The notes beneath the pieces are model-generated. The model did not search any database. It saw only the letters and a program-made list of their open reading frames with translations, and was not told the origin of the DNA. From Mesorhizobium amorphae CCNWGS0123 (GTDB taxonomy: Bacteria > Pseudomonadota > Alphaproteobacteria > Rhizobiales > Rhizobiaceae), in assembly GCF_001686985.1 (NCBI RefSeq), contig NZ_CP015318.1, forward strand, positions 680,001 to 744,000: DNA of 64,000 nucleotides, given 5' to 3'. Below, piece by piece: positions 8,472-17,449 of the stretch. The position numbers and the translations under genes were made by a program. Every line of letters begins with the position of its first letter. Position 1 is the first letter of the stretch.

Positions 8472-8902
8472 GCTGCCTTTGCCGGAAGCGTCACTGCCGA
8501 AAGCGCCACCTCGACATTGCCCTTGATGGCGTTGGAATAGGGGCAGATCTGGTGCGCCGCCGATACAAGCGCTTCCGTGGCCGCCTGATCAAGACCTTTC
8601 GTCTCCGCCAACAGCGAAACGCCCAGTGCGAAACCGCCCTGGCCATTGGGGTGCAGGCTGACATTGGCCGTCACCGCGGCATCCTCGAGCGGCAGCTTCT
8701 GCTTGCCGGCGATGAAGCGCATGGCACTTTCGAAGCACGCCGCATAGCCGGCAGCAAACAGCTGCTCCGGATTGGTGGCGCCACCCTTGCCGCCCAGTTC
8801 CTTCGGCATGGCAAGGTCGACGCTGAGCAGGCCATCGCTGGTCCGGACATGGCCGGCGCGGCCGCCGACGGCACGGGCTTCGGTGGAGTAGAGTGCAGGC
8901 AT
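8468..8902 (-). CDS. ohr: Organic hydroperoxide resistance peroxidase Ohr
   Basis: A 144-residue Ohr/OsmC-family enzyme that reduces organic hydroperoxides through a cysteine pair recharged by lipoylated proteins. The two catalytic cysteines are present: C56 in AAGYAACFESAM and C120 in AHQICPYSNA. The length is typical. It is the first gene of a two-gene unit with ohrR. The ribosome-binding site GGAGA lies just before the ATG, and the operator-like repeat begins 10 bases upstream of the start. The dependence on lipoyl reductants is known for the family and fits, loosely, the presence of lpdA and sucB in the same window. Confidence 0.95.
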   Translation of the reverse strand: MPALYSTEARAVGGRAGHVRTSDGLLSVDLAMPKELGGKGGATNPEQLFAAGYAACFESAMRFIAGKQKLPLEDAAVTANVSLHPNGQGGFALGVSLLAETKGLDQAATEALVSAAHQICPYSNAIKGNVEVALSAVTLPAKAA

Positions 8903-8911
8903 TTCGTTTCT

Positions 8912-8954
8912 CCAATTACTTTGTACACGATTGTTTAGTATACAAGGTAATTGG
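8912..8954. promoter_or_regulatory. Probable OhrR operator
   Basis: An inverted repeat has arms CCAATTACTTTGTAcA and TaTACAAGGTAATTGG, differing at two positions, centred about 30 bases upstream of the ohr start. It is AT-rich within GC-rich DNA. Its position and symmetry are what is expected of the site bound by OhrR. Binding itself is inferred. Confidence 0.75.
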
Positions 8955-9032
8955 AGTCAACCAAAGCTGGGGCAGATTTTCCGCCTTGAGCAAACCGATC
9001 CCATCGGGACGGCTCTGCCTGCCCGCAAAACG

Positions 9033-9057
9033 AAAAAAGGCGGCCGAAGCCGCCTTT
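9033..9057 (-). terminator. Terminator of rplS
   Basis: Arms AAAGGCGGC and GCCGCCTTT close a four-base loop, and on the minus strand a run of six T residues follows. It lies 24 bases past the rplS stop codon. Confidence 0.85.
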
Positions 9058-9080
9058 CCGAAGAATGCGTATCGAAAAAC

Positions 9081-9641
9081 TTATTCGGCGGTAGCCGCTT
9101 CCGCGGCCTTGGCAGCCTCGTCCGCAGCCTTGGCGGCTTCGTCAGCGGCCTTCTTCTCGGCGGCTTCCTGGGCGGCCTTCTCGGCGGCCAGCGCCTGGGC
9201 AGCGGCGACTTTCTCGGCCTCGATGCGCGCCTTCTCGGCGTTCAGCGCATCACGCTCCTCGTCGTTCAGCTTGCGGGCGCGCACGCCGGTGTTCTCGGAG
9301 ATACGGGCCGACTTGCCGCGACGGTCGCGCAGGTAATAGAGCTTGGCGCGGCGCACCTTGCCGCGGCGCACGATCTCGACGCCCTCGACCATCGGCGAAT
9401 AGACCGGGAACACGCGCTCCACGCCTTCGCCGTAGGAGATCTTGCGGACGGTGAAATTTTCCTGGAAGCCGGCGCCGGAGCGGGCGATGACGACGCCCTC
9501 ATAGGCCTGGACGCGGGTGCGGGTGCCTTCGGTCACGCGGACCTGGACGCGCACGGTGTCGCCGGGCTGGAATTCGGGAAGCTTGCGCTTGGCTTCGATC
9601 TTGGCGGCCTGTTCGGCCTCGAGCTGACGGAGGATATCCAT
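9081..9641 (-). CDS. rplS: 50S ribosomal protein L19
   Basis: L19 sits at the 30S-50S interface of the ribosome. Residues 1 to about 128 are the conserved protein, with landmarks [25 protein letters not shown] and [20 protein letters not shown]. The total is 186 residues because an Ala/Glu/Lys-rich tail of about 55 residues, probably helical, follows the core. Standard bacterial L19 is about 115-130 residues, so the tail is an extension of the type seen in Rhizobiales. It is usually encoded right after trmD, but here about 4 kb of other genes intervene. A strong terminator follows. Confidence 0.97.
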   Translation of the reverse strand: MDILRQLEAEQAAKIEAKRKLPEFQPGDTVRVQVRVTEGTRTRVQAYEGVVIARSGAGFQENFTVRKISYGEGVERVFPVYSPMVEGVEIVRRGKVRRAKLYYLRDRRGKSARISENTGVRARKLNDEERDALNAEKARIEAEKVAAAQALAAEKAAQEAAEKKAADEAAKAADEAAKAAEAATAE

Positions 9642-9949
9642 CTAAAAATCCACTTCTTGTTCTTCCGACAGTCAGAGCGTCCGACACTCGCCTTGCAGTT
9701 CCATTGACCGCTCGGCTATGCCCTTTGTCGGAGACATCGGGCAGGGGCGACTACACCGTCATTGTTGACGGGTCCCGGCAGATTTTTCTTCCGGTTCGGG
9801 CGGGCACATACAGCTATTTCGAGGCTTTGTCACGCCTTGGCCCTGTCTTTTTTCCTCGCATGCCTCCATCCATTCGTCCAGCGCGGGGTTGCGCGCTCCG
9901 GTCAAGCTTCCTAATCCGGGGCAAGCATTCAGTCTTCGGCGGCGCCCTG
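9642..9949. other. Intergenic region between rplS and the TauE/SafE gene
   Basis: These 308 bases separate two divergent genes. I see no convincing gene, repeat or structured RNA. The region presumably carries the promoters of both flanking genes; a TTGAC block at 9704-9708 is one possible minus-35 element for rightward transcription. Confidence 0.4.
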
Positions 9950-10702
9950 ATGTCAGTTTTCGACGTGATCCTGCTCTTTCTGGCGGGTTTTTTGTCAGGC
10001 GCCGCCAACGCGGTCGCCGGCGGCGGCACGTTCATCACCTTCGGTGCCATGACGCTGGTCGGCCTGCCGCCGATCGTCGCCAACGCCACCTCGTCGGTGA
10101 CGCAGTTTCCCGGCTACGTCACCTCGACGCTCGCCTACGCCGCCGACATCAGACATTTCTGGCGCCGGGCATTGCTGCTCTGCCTGATCTCGGCCTTCGG
10201 CGCGCTGGCCGGCTCTCTCATCCTTTTGGCACTCGACAATCCGTCCTTCCGCGCCATGGTGCCGTGGCTGCTCTTGGCGGCGACCGCTCTCTTCGCTGCC
10301 GGTCCCTGGCTGAAGCCGTCGCCGAAGCCGGATCATGAAGCGTCTGTGGGCTCACTCGTCGGCTCGCTGGCACAGTTCCTGACCGCCATCTATGGCGGCT
10401 TCTTCGGCGCGGGCATGGGCGTCATGATGCTGGCGACGCTTGGCCTTACCCAGTCAGGTGACTATCACAAGCTGAACGCACTGAAGAATATGCTGGCCAT
10501 GGTCATTGCCGCGGTTGCGATCATCGTCTTCGTCTCCGGCGGCGTCATCGCCTGGCCGGAGGCGATCGTCATGATCCCGGGCGGCGCGCTGGGCGGCTAT
10601 GCCGGCGTCTGGATCGCCAAGCGCGTGCCGCAAAATGTCGTGCGCGGCTTCGTCGTCGCCGTCGGCCTCTTTCTCGCCTTCTATTACTTCGCCAAGGGGT
10701 GA
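9950..10702 (+). CDS. TauE/SafE-family membrane transporter
   Basis: A 250-residue integral membrane protein of the TauE/SafE (DUF81) family, proposed anion or sulfite/sulfoacetate exporters. It has about eight hydrophobic segments. Typical family features are the glycine-rich first helix (LSGAANAVAGGGTFITF) and its weaker internal repeat (IYGGFFGAGMGVMMLATLG) in the second half. The ATG at 9950 is chosen because it places the first helix at the N-terminus; the longer upstream frame is not protein-like. The 3' end overlaps the convergent MocR-type gene by 19 bp. The substrate is unknown. Confidence 0.88.
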   Translation: MSVFDVILLFLAGFLSGAANAVAGGGTFITFGAMTLVGLPPIVANATSSVTQFPGYVTSTLAYAADIRHFWRRALLLCLISAFGALAGSLILLALDNPSFRAMVPWLLLAATALFAAGPWLKPSPKPDHEASVGSLVGSLAQFLTAIYGGFFGAGMGVMMLATLGLTQSGDYHKLNALKNMLAMVIAAVAIIVFVSGGVIAWPEAIVMIPGGALGGYAGVWIAKRVPQNVVRGFVVAVGLFLAFYYFAKG

Positions 10703-12180
10703 ACCCGACCATTGCCGGAAGCTTTGTCGGCATCGGTCTCGTTCGCCACCATGGAATTCGCCAGCTCCCCAACCCGCCGCAGTGCGTGCCGGTGGGCATC
10801 GTCCCAGCGTCCGCCCAGCCCCAGCCGGATGCAGTGGCCGAAATGGTTTGTGGCGCTGAACATCTTTCCAGGCGCAATCACGATGTTCTCCGCCAGGCAG
10901 ACCCGGTACAGCTCAAGCGAGTCGATGCTGTGCGGCAGTTCCACCCAGATAATAAACCCGCCCTGCGGATCGGTGACGCGCGTTCCCGCTGGAAAATACC
11001 GCGCTATCAATCCGCGCGCCTCGTCGACCCGCGTCGCGACCGTCGCGCGCAATTGACGGTATCCGGCCTCGATGCCCGGCTGCGTCAAGAGATCGGCCAT
11101 CGCACGTTCCAGCACCGCCGTCTGGCTTCCGCTGGTCGATTCCTTCAGGCGCACGAGCTTGGCACCCCAGCGCCCGGCCTCAACCCAGCCAAGCCGAAGG
11201 CCTGGCGCGATCGTCTTGGAGAACGACCCACACATCATGACGTGCCCGGTCGCATCGAATGAGCGCACCGCGCGGCGCTGTTCGTCCAGCTCGGCGAGAT
11301 CGTTGTAGAGGACATCCTCGACCAGCGGGATGCCACGGTCGGCAACCATCCGCGCCAAACGCTGCCGGTCGGCCAGGGGAATACTTGATCCGATCGGATT
11401 GGAAAGTGTGGGCACTGCGAGCACGGCCTTGATCGGTTGAGTGTCGAAGGCGAATTGCAGCGCATCGAGCGAGAAGCCGGTGCGTGGATGGGTCGGGATC
11501 TCGAGCGCGCGCAGGTGCAGGTTCTCGAGGATCTCCAGGAAGGCAAACAGGGTCGGCGATTCCAGCGCAACGATGTCGCCCGGTTTCGTCACCGCCCGCA
11601 AGCACAGCGTGATCGATTCCAGGCAGCTGTTGGTCACGACGATGTCCTGTGGGTCGAGCTGGCAGCCCATGCGTAGCGCATGGCGTGCAATGGCGCGCCG
11701 CAGGCTCTCGTCGCCATAACCGGTCGTGTAGTTGCACAGTGTCGCCCTGTGGCGTTGCACGGCGCGGCTGACGGCACGGCGGACACGCTCCTCGGCAAAC
11801 AGGTCCGCACTCGGACAGGCAGCGCCGAAGGGGATGTAGGCGGGATCGTGCGCGAGATGCATCACTCGCGCCGCGAGCGAACTGACGTCCACCGCCATGG
11901 AATCTGCCGGCGGATTCGATGTCTCCGGTTCGGGCAGGCTCGGCGACCGTGTCGCGACGAAATAGCCCGAGCGCGGTCGCGCTTCGATCAGGTGCGCATC
12001 CTCCAGCATGCGATAGGCCTGCAGCACGGTGCCGATCGACACGGCGCGGCTGCGCGCCAGTTCGCGCACGGACGGAATGCGTTCGCCCCGCATCAGCGTA
12101 CCCGCCCGGATCGGCGTCGCGATCGAATGCGCGAGCTGCAGGTAAAGGACCTCTGCGGATTGATCGTCTTGCATGTGCAA
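10684..12180 (-). CDS. MocR/GntR-family regulator with aminotransferase-like domain
   Basis: A 498-residue transcription factor. Residues 1-78 form a GntR winged helix (RIPSVRELARSRAVSIGTVLQAYRML region). Residues from about 110 resemble a fold-type I aminotransferase, with the PLP-binding lysine at K322 in GSFSKTIAPGLRLGW and the NP pair of TLSNPIGSSIP that typically contacts the cofactor. MocR proteins sense an amine or aldehyde through PLP and control a neighbouring gene. The gene is divergent from a broken lysE-type exporter gene, its most likely target. A 7-bp inverted repeat between them is a candidate operator. Confidence 0.9.
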   Translation of the reverse strand: MHMQDDQSAEVLYLQLAHSIATPIRAGTLMRGERIPSVRELARSRAVSIGTVLQAYRMLEDAHLIEARPRSGYFVATRSPSLPEPETSNPPADSMAVDVSSLAARVMHLAHDPAYIPFGAACPSADLFAEERVRRAVSRAVQRHRATLCNYTTGYGDESLRRAIARHALRMGCQLDPQDIVVTNSCLESITLCLRAVTKPGDIVALESPTLFAFLEILENLHLRALEIPTHPRTGFSLDALQFAFDTQPIKAVLAVPTLSNPIGSSIPLADRQRLARMVADRGIPLVEDVLYNDLAELDEQRRAVRSFDATGHVMMCGSFSKTIAPGLRLGWVEAGRWGAKLVRLKESTSGSQTAVLERAMADLLTQPGIEAGYRQLRATVATRVDEARGLIARYFPAGTRVTDPQGGFIIWVELPHSIDSLELYRVCLAENIVIAPGKMFSATNHFGHCIRLGLGGRWDDAHRHALRRVGELANSMVANETDADKASGNGRVHPLAK

Positions 12181-12234
12181 TGCCTACCGCAAAATCGACT
12201 GAGCCGACTGACACAGATTGCAGGCACTTCGCCT

Positions 12235-12265
12235 GGTACAGATGCCCGATAATCCTCACTGTACC
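12235..12265. promoter_or_regulatory. Candidate MocR operator
   Basis: GGTACAG at 12235-12241 and CTGTACC at 12259-12265 are perfect 7-bp inverted arms about 24 bases (two helical turns) centre to centre. They lie in the gap between the MocR gene and the divergent lysE-like pseudogene. Confidence 0.5.
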
Positions 12266-12416
12266 ATATCAGATGCCCGCTGGCTGTGACTGTGCGTGCT
12301 GACGCTGGCGATCTACCGTTCAGCCCATGACCGATGTCGGCCCCGAGCCTGGCGGTCGAAATGGACCACGCAAAACAGCCAGCCGACACCAACGCATTCA
12401 CACGGAGGACGGAGCC

Positions 12417-13011
12417 ATGTTTCCGATCGATATCTGGTTGGCCTACACAATCGCGAGCGTCCTGATCGTGCTCGCGCCCGGACCCGACATCGTGCTCTCG
12501 ATTGCGCGCGGCCTGAGCCAGGGCCGCCTCGCGGCGACGGTGTCGGGAATGGGGGCCGGCACCGGCATCCTGATCCACTCGCTTGCCGCCACCTTCGGGC
12601 TGGCGCTGCTGATCCAGACCTCGGCCGCAGCGTTCCTGGCGCTAAAACTCGCCGGAGCTGCATATCTTGTCTGGCTGGGCGCAAAGGCGCTGTTCTCACG
12701 AAATCTCGTCAGTTTCGCGCCGACGGCGCGGCGGCCTCTTCACGCGATCTACCTGGCGGGGCTGATGTCGAACGTCCTCAATCCGAAGATCGGACTGTTC
12801 GTGCTTGCCTTCATCCCGCAGTTCGTCAGCGCCGACCGCGGCCTGGCTTGCCATCATCGCCGCCATCGGCCTTTCGCTCATCGGCGGCTTTGCTTCGGTT
12901 TTGAGCCGATGGCTGCTCAGCCGTCCGCGCGCGGTTGCCGGGATCAATATCGGCGCAGGCATCACATTCGTCATGACCGGCCTGTCCGCCGCCGCGATGA
13001 GACACAGCTGA
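12417..13011 (+). pseudogene. Frameshifted LysE/RhtB-family exporter
   Basis: The first 140 or so codons encode a normal LysE/RhtB amino-acid exporter start (MFPIDIWLAYTIASVLIVLAPGPD region, then NVLNPKIGLFVLAFIPQFVSADRG). At about 12840-12850 the frame breaks. The remaining homology (AIIAAIGLSLIGGFASVLSR and following) continues in the +1 frame and ends at a TGA at 13011. By comparison with the family a stretch of about ten residues near the junction also seems to be missing. Reading on in the first frame gives an Arg/His-rich tail that is not membrane-like. The gene has a good ribosome-binding site (GGAGGACGGAG). A sequencing error is an alternative explanation. Confidence 0.75.
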
Positions 13012-13139
13012 AGCCGGCAGCGGCATGGCGAAAGGCATCAGCCAGCTGGCCGACGGTGCTGTCCAGCTTGAAATCCTTCCTCGAAACCGGCAGCGGCATC
13101 GACCTTTTCGCCAAGCCGAAATCACCCTGAAACGCTAGA

Positions 13140-13183
13140 GCAATTCCACGCAAAGTGCGTAGCGGTTTTCCGTGCGGAATTGT
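13140..13183. repeat. Dispersed palindromic repeat, copy 2
   Basis: The same element as at 3397, with GCAATTCC and GGAATTGT ends and the conserved middle GTAGCGGTTTTCCGT. This copy is more diverged (CACGCAAAGTGC in the left arm). It lies just upstream of the GFA-family gene. Confidence 0.75.
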
Positions 13184-13214
13184 GTGAAAACAAAGAGTTA
13201 TCGGGAGAACGACG

Positions 13215-13628
13215 ATGAGCAAGATCTATGGCGGCGGCTGTGCGTGCGGCGCAATCCGTTACGAAACGAGCAGCGAACCCATCTTCGAGAACCACTGCCA
13301 ATGCCATGATTGCCAGAAACGCAGTGGCACTGGCCACGGATCCTATCTGACCTTCGGCCGCCGCGCCGATATGGCAATCACCGGCGAAGCGAAAACCTGG
13401 CGGTTGGCGGGCGACAGCGGCAACGAAAAGGTGCATGCTTTCTGCCCGACCTGCGGAACGCCGGTCTATCTGACATTCGCCGCCATGCCGGACCTGATCG
13501 CGGTCCACGCGAGCAGCCTTGACGACCCGGGCCAATTTAATCCGCGGGTTGTGACATACAGCATTCGCGGCCATGCCTGGGACACGATGGATCCCGTCTT
13601 GCAGAAGTTCGAGCGGATGCCCGGCTAA
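13215..13628 (+). CDS. GFA/CENP-V-family zinc protein
   Basis: A 137-residue protein of the GFA (glutathione-dependent formaldehyde-activating) family. The zinc-binding cysteines are all present: C9 and C11 (GGCACG), C28, C30 and C33 (HCQCHDC), and C77 and C80 (FCPTCG). Most members are not true formaldehyde-activating enzymes, so the biochemical role should be left open; S-hydroxymethylglutathione or small-thiol chemistry is possible. The ATG follows a repeat element and a GGGAGAAC ribosome-binding site. It forms part of the block that separates trmD from rplS. Confidence 0.85.
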   Translation: MSKIYGGGCACGAIRYETSSEPIFENHCQCHDCQKRSGTGHGSYLTFGRRADMAITGEAKTWRLAGDSGNEKVHAFCPTCGTPVYLTFAAMPDLIAVHASSLDDPGQFNPRVVTYSIRGHAWDTMDPVLQKFERMPG

Positions 13629-13673
13629 TAGCCAACGGGGTGGCCAAATTGTCGCCAGAGATTCGAAACGATC

Positions 13674-14372
13674 TCAGCCTTTGGTCTTGCCGTTCTGCAC
13701 CAGGTCCGGCCGTCGTGTTTTTGTGAGCGCCTCGGACTCCGCGCGTCGCCAGGCGGCGATCTTCTTGTGATTGCCCGAGATCAGCACCTCGGGGATCGGC
13801 CGGCCCTCGAACTCCTGCGGCCGCGTATAGTGCGGGTGCTCGAGCAGGCCGTTCTCAAAACTCTCTTCCTCGCCCGACACCGCATTGCCCATGACGCCGG
13901 GTAAAAGCCGCACCACCGCGTCGAGCAGCACCAGTGCGGCCGGCTCGCCGCCGGAAAGGATGAAGTCGCCGACCGAAACCTCCTCCAGCCCACGCGCCTC
14001 GATCAGCCGCTGGTCGACGCCTTCGAAACGGCCGCAGAGTATAACGGCGCCCGGCCCGGCGGCGAGCTCGCGCACCCGAGCCTGCGTCAACGGTCTTCCA
14101 CGCGGGCTCATCAGCAGGCGCGGTCGCGTATCGCCCGGCGGCGAAGCATGGTCGATCGCCTTCGCCAGCACGTCGGCGCGCATCACCATGCCGGCGCCGC
14201 CGCCGGCCGGCGTGTCGTCGACGGTGCGGTGCCGGTCGGTGGCGAAATCGCGGATCTGGATCGCGTCCAGCGACCATGTCCCGGCCTCCAGCGCCCGCCC
14301 GGCCAGCGACAGGCCGAGCGCGCCCGGAAACATCTCGGGATAGAGCGTCAGCACCGAGGCGGCAAAGCTCAC
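13674..14372 (-). CDS. trmD: tRNA (guanine37-N1)-methyltransferase
   Basis: TrmD methylates G37 next to the anticodon, preventing +1 frameshifting. The 232-residue protein shows the SPOUT trefoil-knot features: [15 protein letters not shown] (55-69), [11 protein letters not shown] and [11 protein letters not shown], which form the S-adenosylmethionine site. Its start overlaps the rimM stop by 4 bp, so the two are translationally coupled. In most bacteria rplS follows directly; here about 4 kb of unrelated genes on both strands lie between. Confidence 0.97.
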   Translation of the reverse strand: MSFAASVLTLYPEMFPGALGLSLAGRALEAGTWSLDAIQIRDFATDRHRTVDDTPAGGGAGMVMRADVLAKAIDHASPPGDTRPRLLMSPRGRPLTQARVRELAAGPGAVILCGRFEGVDQRLIEARGLEEVSVGDFILSGGEPAALVLLDAVVRLLPGVMGNAVSGEEESFENGLLEHPHYTRPQEFEGRPIPEVLISGNHKKIAAWRRAESEALTKTRRPDLVQNGKTKG

Positions 14373-14968
14373 CGGTTGCCCCCGGCATCCCTTGGCCCGC
14401 GCGGCCGGCCCTTCGGATCGAAACCGTCGCGGCCGGGCGCCTCGCTGTCCTCGTCGTCGACCAGGCCGGCGGCCGCCGGATCGACGCGAACAAAACCTTC
14501 GGCGATCGACACTTGCGGCACGGCGGCCTGCGTGAACGGGATCAGCACGCCCTTGCGCCCGCCCAGAGTCACGTCGAGTATGTCGCCGCCACCAAAATTG
14601 TGTACCGCCACGACCTTGCCGATCTCGGCGCCGGTGTCGTCCCTGACCGCCAGGCCGACCAGGTCGGCATGGTAGAATTCGTCCTCTTCGCCATCGTCCG
14701 GCAGCATCGAGCGGTCGACGAAGAGTTCCGTGCCGGCGAGCGCCTCGGCCGCATTGCGGTCGCTCACGCCCTTGAACCGCACCACGACCACGGTGTTGGC
14801 CGGCCTGATGTCGATGATCTGGAAGGCGCGGCCGTCCCTGGCATAGAGCGGCCCGTAATCGGCGAGCGCCAGCGGCTCGCCGGTGAATGTCTTGACGCGC
14901 ACTTCGCCCTTGATGCCGTGCGCGGCGCCGATCACTGCCATCTGGACGGGGTTCTGGGGCTTGCTCAT
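14369..14968 (-). CDS. rimM: Ribosome maturation factor RimM
   Basis: RimM helps assemble the head of the 30S subunit around protein S19. The 199-residue protein has the N-terminal RimM barrel ([19 protein letters not shown], residues 10-28) and the PRC-like C-terminal barrel ([11 protein letters not shown] and [11 protein letters not shown]). A tail of about 30 Gly/Arg/Pro-rich residues extends the C-terminus. AAAGGA precedes the ATG. rpsP, the usual upstream partner, is not present; the next gene is the divergent xerC. Confidence 0.96.
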   Translation of the reverse strand: MSKPQNPVQMAVIGAAHGIKGEVRVKTFTGEPLALADYGPLYARDGRAFQIIDIRPANTVVVVRFKGVSDRNAAEALAGTELFVDRSMLPDDGEEDEFYHADLVGLAVRDDTGAEIGKVVAVHNFGGGDILDVTLGGRKGVLIPFTQAAVPQVSIAEGFVRVDPAAAGLVDDEDSEAPGRDGFDPKGRPRGPRDAGGNR

Positions 14969-15081
14969 GGTGAAAGGTCCTTTGCCTTGCTCTAGCCCCA
15001 GCCAGTTGTCATTTCAATGACGCGCTCTTCACCGCTTCCTAACCTGGCTGCCGGAAAATGGCCGGGAACTGGACGAGCGCC

Positions 15082-16020
15082 ATGCAGGAATTCCTCATCC
15101 CGGCAAAGCCCGACCTTCAGGCGGCGCGCGAAAGCTGGCTGAAGATGCTGGCGCGCGAACGCCGGCTGTCGCCGGAAACCGTCGAAGCCTATGAGCGCGA
15201 CACGCGCCAGTTCCTGCATTTCCTGACCGGCCATTGCGGCGGCCCGCCCGGCATTTCGGATATCGCCGATCTTCGCCCGGCAGACCTGCGCGGCTTTCTC
15301 GCCGCCCGCCGCAACGCCGGCGCCGGCGCCCGCACGCTCGGGCGAGGGCTGGCCGGCATCCGCTCGCTGCTGCGCTTTCTCGAACGGCGCGGCCTTGCCA
15401 ATGCGGCGGGCGCGGCAGCGCTGCGCGCGCCGCGCCAGCCAAAGTCGCTGCCCAAGCCGCTGACCGCCGACGATGCGCGGCGCGTCGTTTCGGTGGAAGG
15501 CCAGCTGGCGGAGGAGCCATGGATCGCCGCCCGCAACGCCGCTGTGCTGACGCTGCTCTATGGCTCGGGCCTGCGCATTTCCGAGGCGCTCGGCCTCAGC
15601 GGCGCCGACCTGTCGTCGGAGACCGACACCGTGCTGCGCATCACCGGCAAGGGCGGCAAGACGCGGCTAGTGCCGGTGCTGCCGGTGGCGCTCAGGGCAG
15701 TTGCCGAATACCGGCGGCTCTGCCCCTATCATATCGACCCGAAGGGCCTGCTGTTTCGCGGCGCCCGCGGCGGTCCGCTCAATCCGGCCATCGTCCAGCG
15801 CGAGATGGCAAAACTGCGGTCGGCGCTCAATTTGCCGGATACGGCGACACCGCACGCGCTGCGCCATTCCTTCGCCACGCATCTTTTGGGCCGCGGCGGC
15901 GATCTCAGAACCATTCAGGAACTCTTGGGCCATGCCAGCCTGTCGACCACCCAGATCTACACCGGCGTCGACACCGCAAGGCTGCTCGAAATCTACGACT
16001 CCGCGCATCCTAGGGCGTGA
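15082..16020 (+). CDS. xerC: Site-specific tyrosine recombinase XerC
   Basis: XerC acts with XerD at the dif site to resolve chromosome dimers. The 312-residue protein has a SAM-like N-terminal core-binding domain (ERRLSPETVEAYERDTRQFL) and the catalytic domain with all active-site residues: R165 (GSGLRISEAL), K190 (TGKGGKTR), H258 and R261 (PHALRHSFATHLL), H284 (LLGHASLSTTQ) and nucleophile Y293 (IYTGVD). The ATG at 15082 is preferred (GGACGAG upstream); an in-frame ATG eight codons earlier is possible. It is a chromosomal housekeeping recombinase, not a phage integrase, judging by its length and sequence. Confidence 0.93.
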   Translation: MQEFLIPAKPDLQAARESWLKMLARERRLSPETVEAYERDTRQFLHFLTGHCGGPPGISDIADLRPADLRGFLAARRNAGAGARTLGRGLAGIRSLLRFLERRGLANAAGAAALRAPRQPKSLPKPLTADDARRVVSVEGQLAEEPWIAARNAAVLTLLYGSGLRISEALGLSGADLSSETDTVLRITGKGGKTRLVPVLPVALRAVAEYRRLCPYHIDPKGLLFRGARGGPLNPAIVQREMAKLRSALNLPDTATPHALRHSFATHLLGRGGDLRTIQELLGHASLSTTQIYTGVDTARLLEIYDSAHPRA

Positions 16021-16094
16021 TCGGGTTGGGTCTCAGAACAATTTTGCCACGCCGGTTAACCGTTTTGCCGCTTTTTTCCCTTAAGACGCAGGCC

Positions 16095-17162
16095 ATGAAA
16101 CGTGTCATCGCCATCGCCGACCGCGCGGCCTCTGTGTCGTTGAAGCTGCTTGTGGCGCTCAACATCCTGTTTTTCCTGTCTTTCCTGGTCGTCGCGCTGC
16201 TTGCCGCCGGCAGGGCGCATGCGCAGACGCCAGCCTGCAGCGGCACCGACATGCTGTCGGCCTTGCAGAAGGACAACCCGGACACCTACCGCAAGATCGA
16301 GACGGAGGCGACCGCGACACCGAACGGCAAGGGCCTGTTGTGGAAACTGGAAAAGGCTGGCGAAAGGCCGTCTTTCTTGTTCGGCACCATGCATATGACC
16401 GACCCGCGCGTCACCACTCTGCCGCCCGCCGCGCAAACGGCCTATGACGCCGCAGACACCATCATCATCGAGACCACGGAAGTGCTCGACAAGCAGAAGA
16501 TGATGGCGGCCATGCTCAACGAGCCGGACCTGATGATGTTCACCGACAACACGACGCTGTCGTCGCTGCTGTCGCCGGACGATGCAGCGGTGGTGAACAA
16601 GGCACTCGACGCACGCGGCATTCCGCCGGGCAGCGTGTCCAAGATGAAGCCGTGGCTGTTGTCGGCCATGGTGGCGCTCCCGGTCTGCGAGGTCGCCCGC
16701 CAGGCCGGCGGCACACCGGTGCTCGACGTCAAGCTCGCGCAGGATGCCATGGCTTCAGGCAAGACCGTCGAAGGTCTGGAAACGGTCGCCGGCCAGCTGC
16801 GCGCCATGGCCTCGCTGCCGCTCGCCTTTCACATGAAGGGGCTGGTCGACACACTCAAGCTCGGCGACAGGATAAACGACGTCAACGAAACCATGATCGT
16901 GCTCTACTTGAACGGCGACACCGGCATGTTCTGGCCGCTGTTCCGCGCGATCCTGCCGGGCGATGGCGACGACGCGGCGGGCTACGCGGCCTTCGATCAA
17001 ACCATGATCACCAGCCGCAACAAGGTGATGGCTGACCATGCCGGACCGATCCTCGCTCGCGGCAACGCCTTCATGGCGGTTGGCGCCATGCACCTTCCGG
17101 GCGCGCAAGGCCTGGTCGAGGATTTTCGCAAGGCGGGTTACACCGTCACCGCCGTGCGCTGA
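16095..17162 (+). CDS. TraB/GumN-family protein
   Basis: A 355-residue exported protein of the TraB/GumN family, related to TIKI metalloproteases. A hydrophobic segment at about 15-40 ends in AHAQ and acts as a signal peptide or anchor. The two conserved GxxH motifs that would coordinate metal are present: FGTMHM in the first part and VGAMHLPG near the C-terminus. In between are helices and loops typical of the family. The true role in bacteria is poorly known; a periplasmic hydrolase or protease activity is inferred. The ATG at 16095 follows the xerC stop by 74 bases; an upstream GTG that overlaps the xerC stop codon is less likely. Confidence 0.82.
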   Translation: MKRVIAIADRAASVSLKLLVALNILFFLSFLVVALLAAGRAHAQTPACSGTDMLSALQKDNPDTYRKIETEATATPNGKGLLWKLEKAGERPSFLFGTMHMTDPRVTTLPPAAQTAYDAADTIIIETTEVLDKQKMMAAMLNEPDLMMFTDNTTLSSLLSPDDAAVVNKALDARGIPPGSVSKMKPWLLSAMVALPVCEVARQAGGTPVLDVKLAQDAMASGKTVEGLETVAGQLRAMASLPLAFHMKGLVDTLKLGDRINDVNETMIVLYLNGDTGMFWPLFRAILPGDGDDAAGYAAFDQTMITSRNKVMADHAGPILARGNAFMAVGAMHLPGAQGLVEDFRKAGYTVTAVR

Positions 17163-17449
17163 TCTGCACGGTCGGGTTGCACGTCGAATCACGCGAGTCC
17201 CCGTCCCTGTCGGGATTCGCCCTGATTCGCAGATCGATGGCGGACGGGTCCTGTTTTCAGCGAAAAGGGCCAAAGCGGTTGGCTTCCGCTCGCTCGCGGC
17301 CAAATTTGCGGGGGAAATACATGCCAACCAGCGATTCCGGGTTAAGATTGCCCTGCTTTCGGCATTTTCCAAGCGTAGTATGAAACCCGTTCAACGGTTG
17401 CGCGTTGATGGGTGTTGATTGATACTTTTCATCCTCGGAGGACACTTTT

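Noticed and set aside
15082..16020. Tyrosine recombinase as a sign of a genomic island
   Set aside because: Length, full motif set and housekeeping neighbours fit chromosomal XerC. There is no tRNA, attachment site or cargo next to it.
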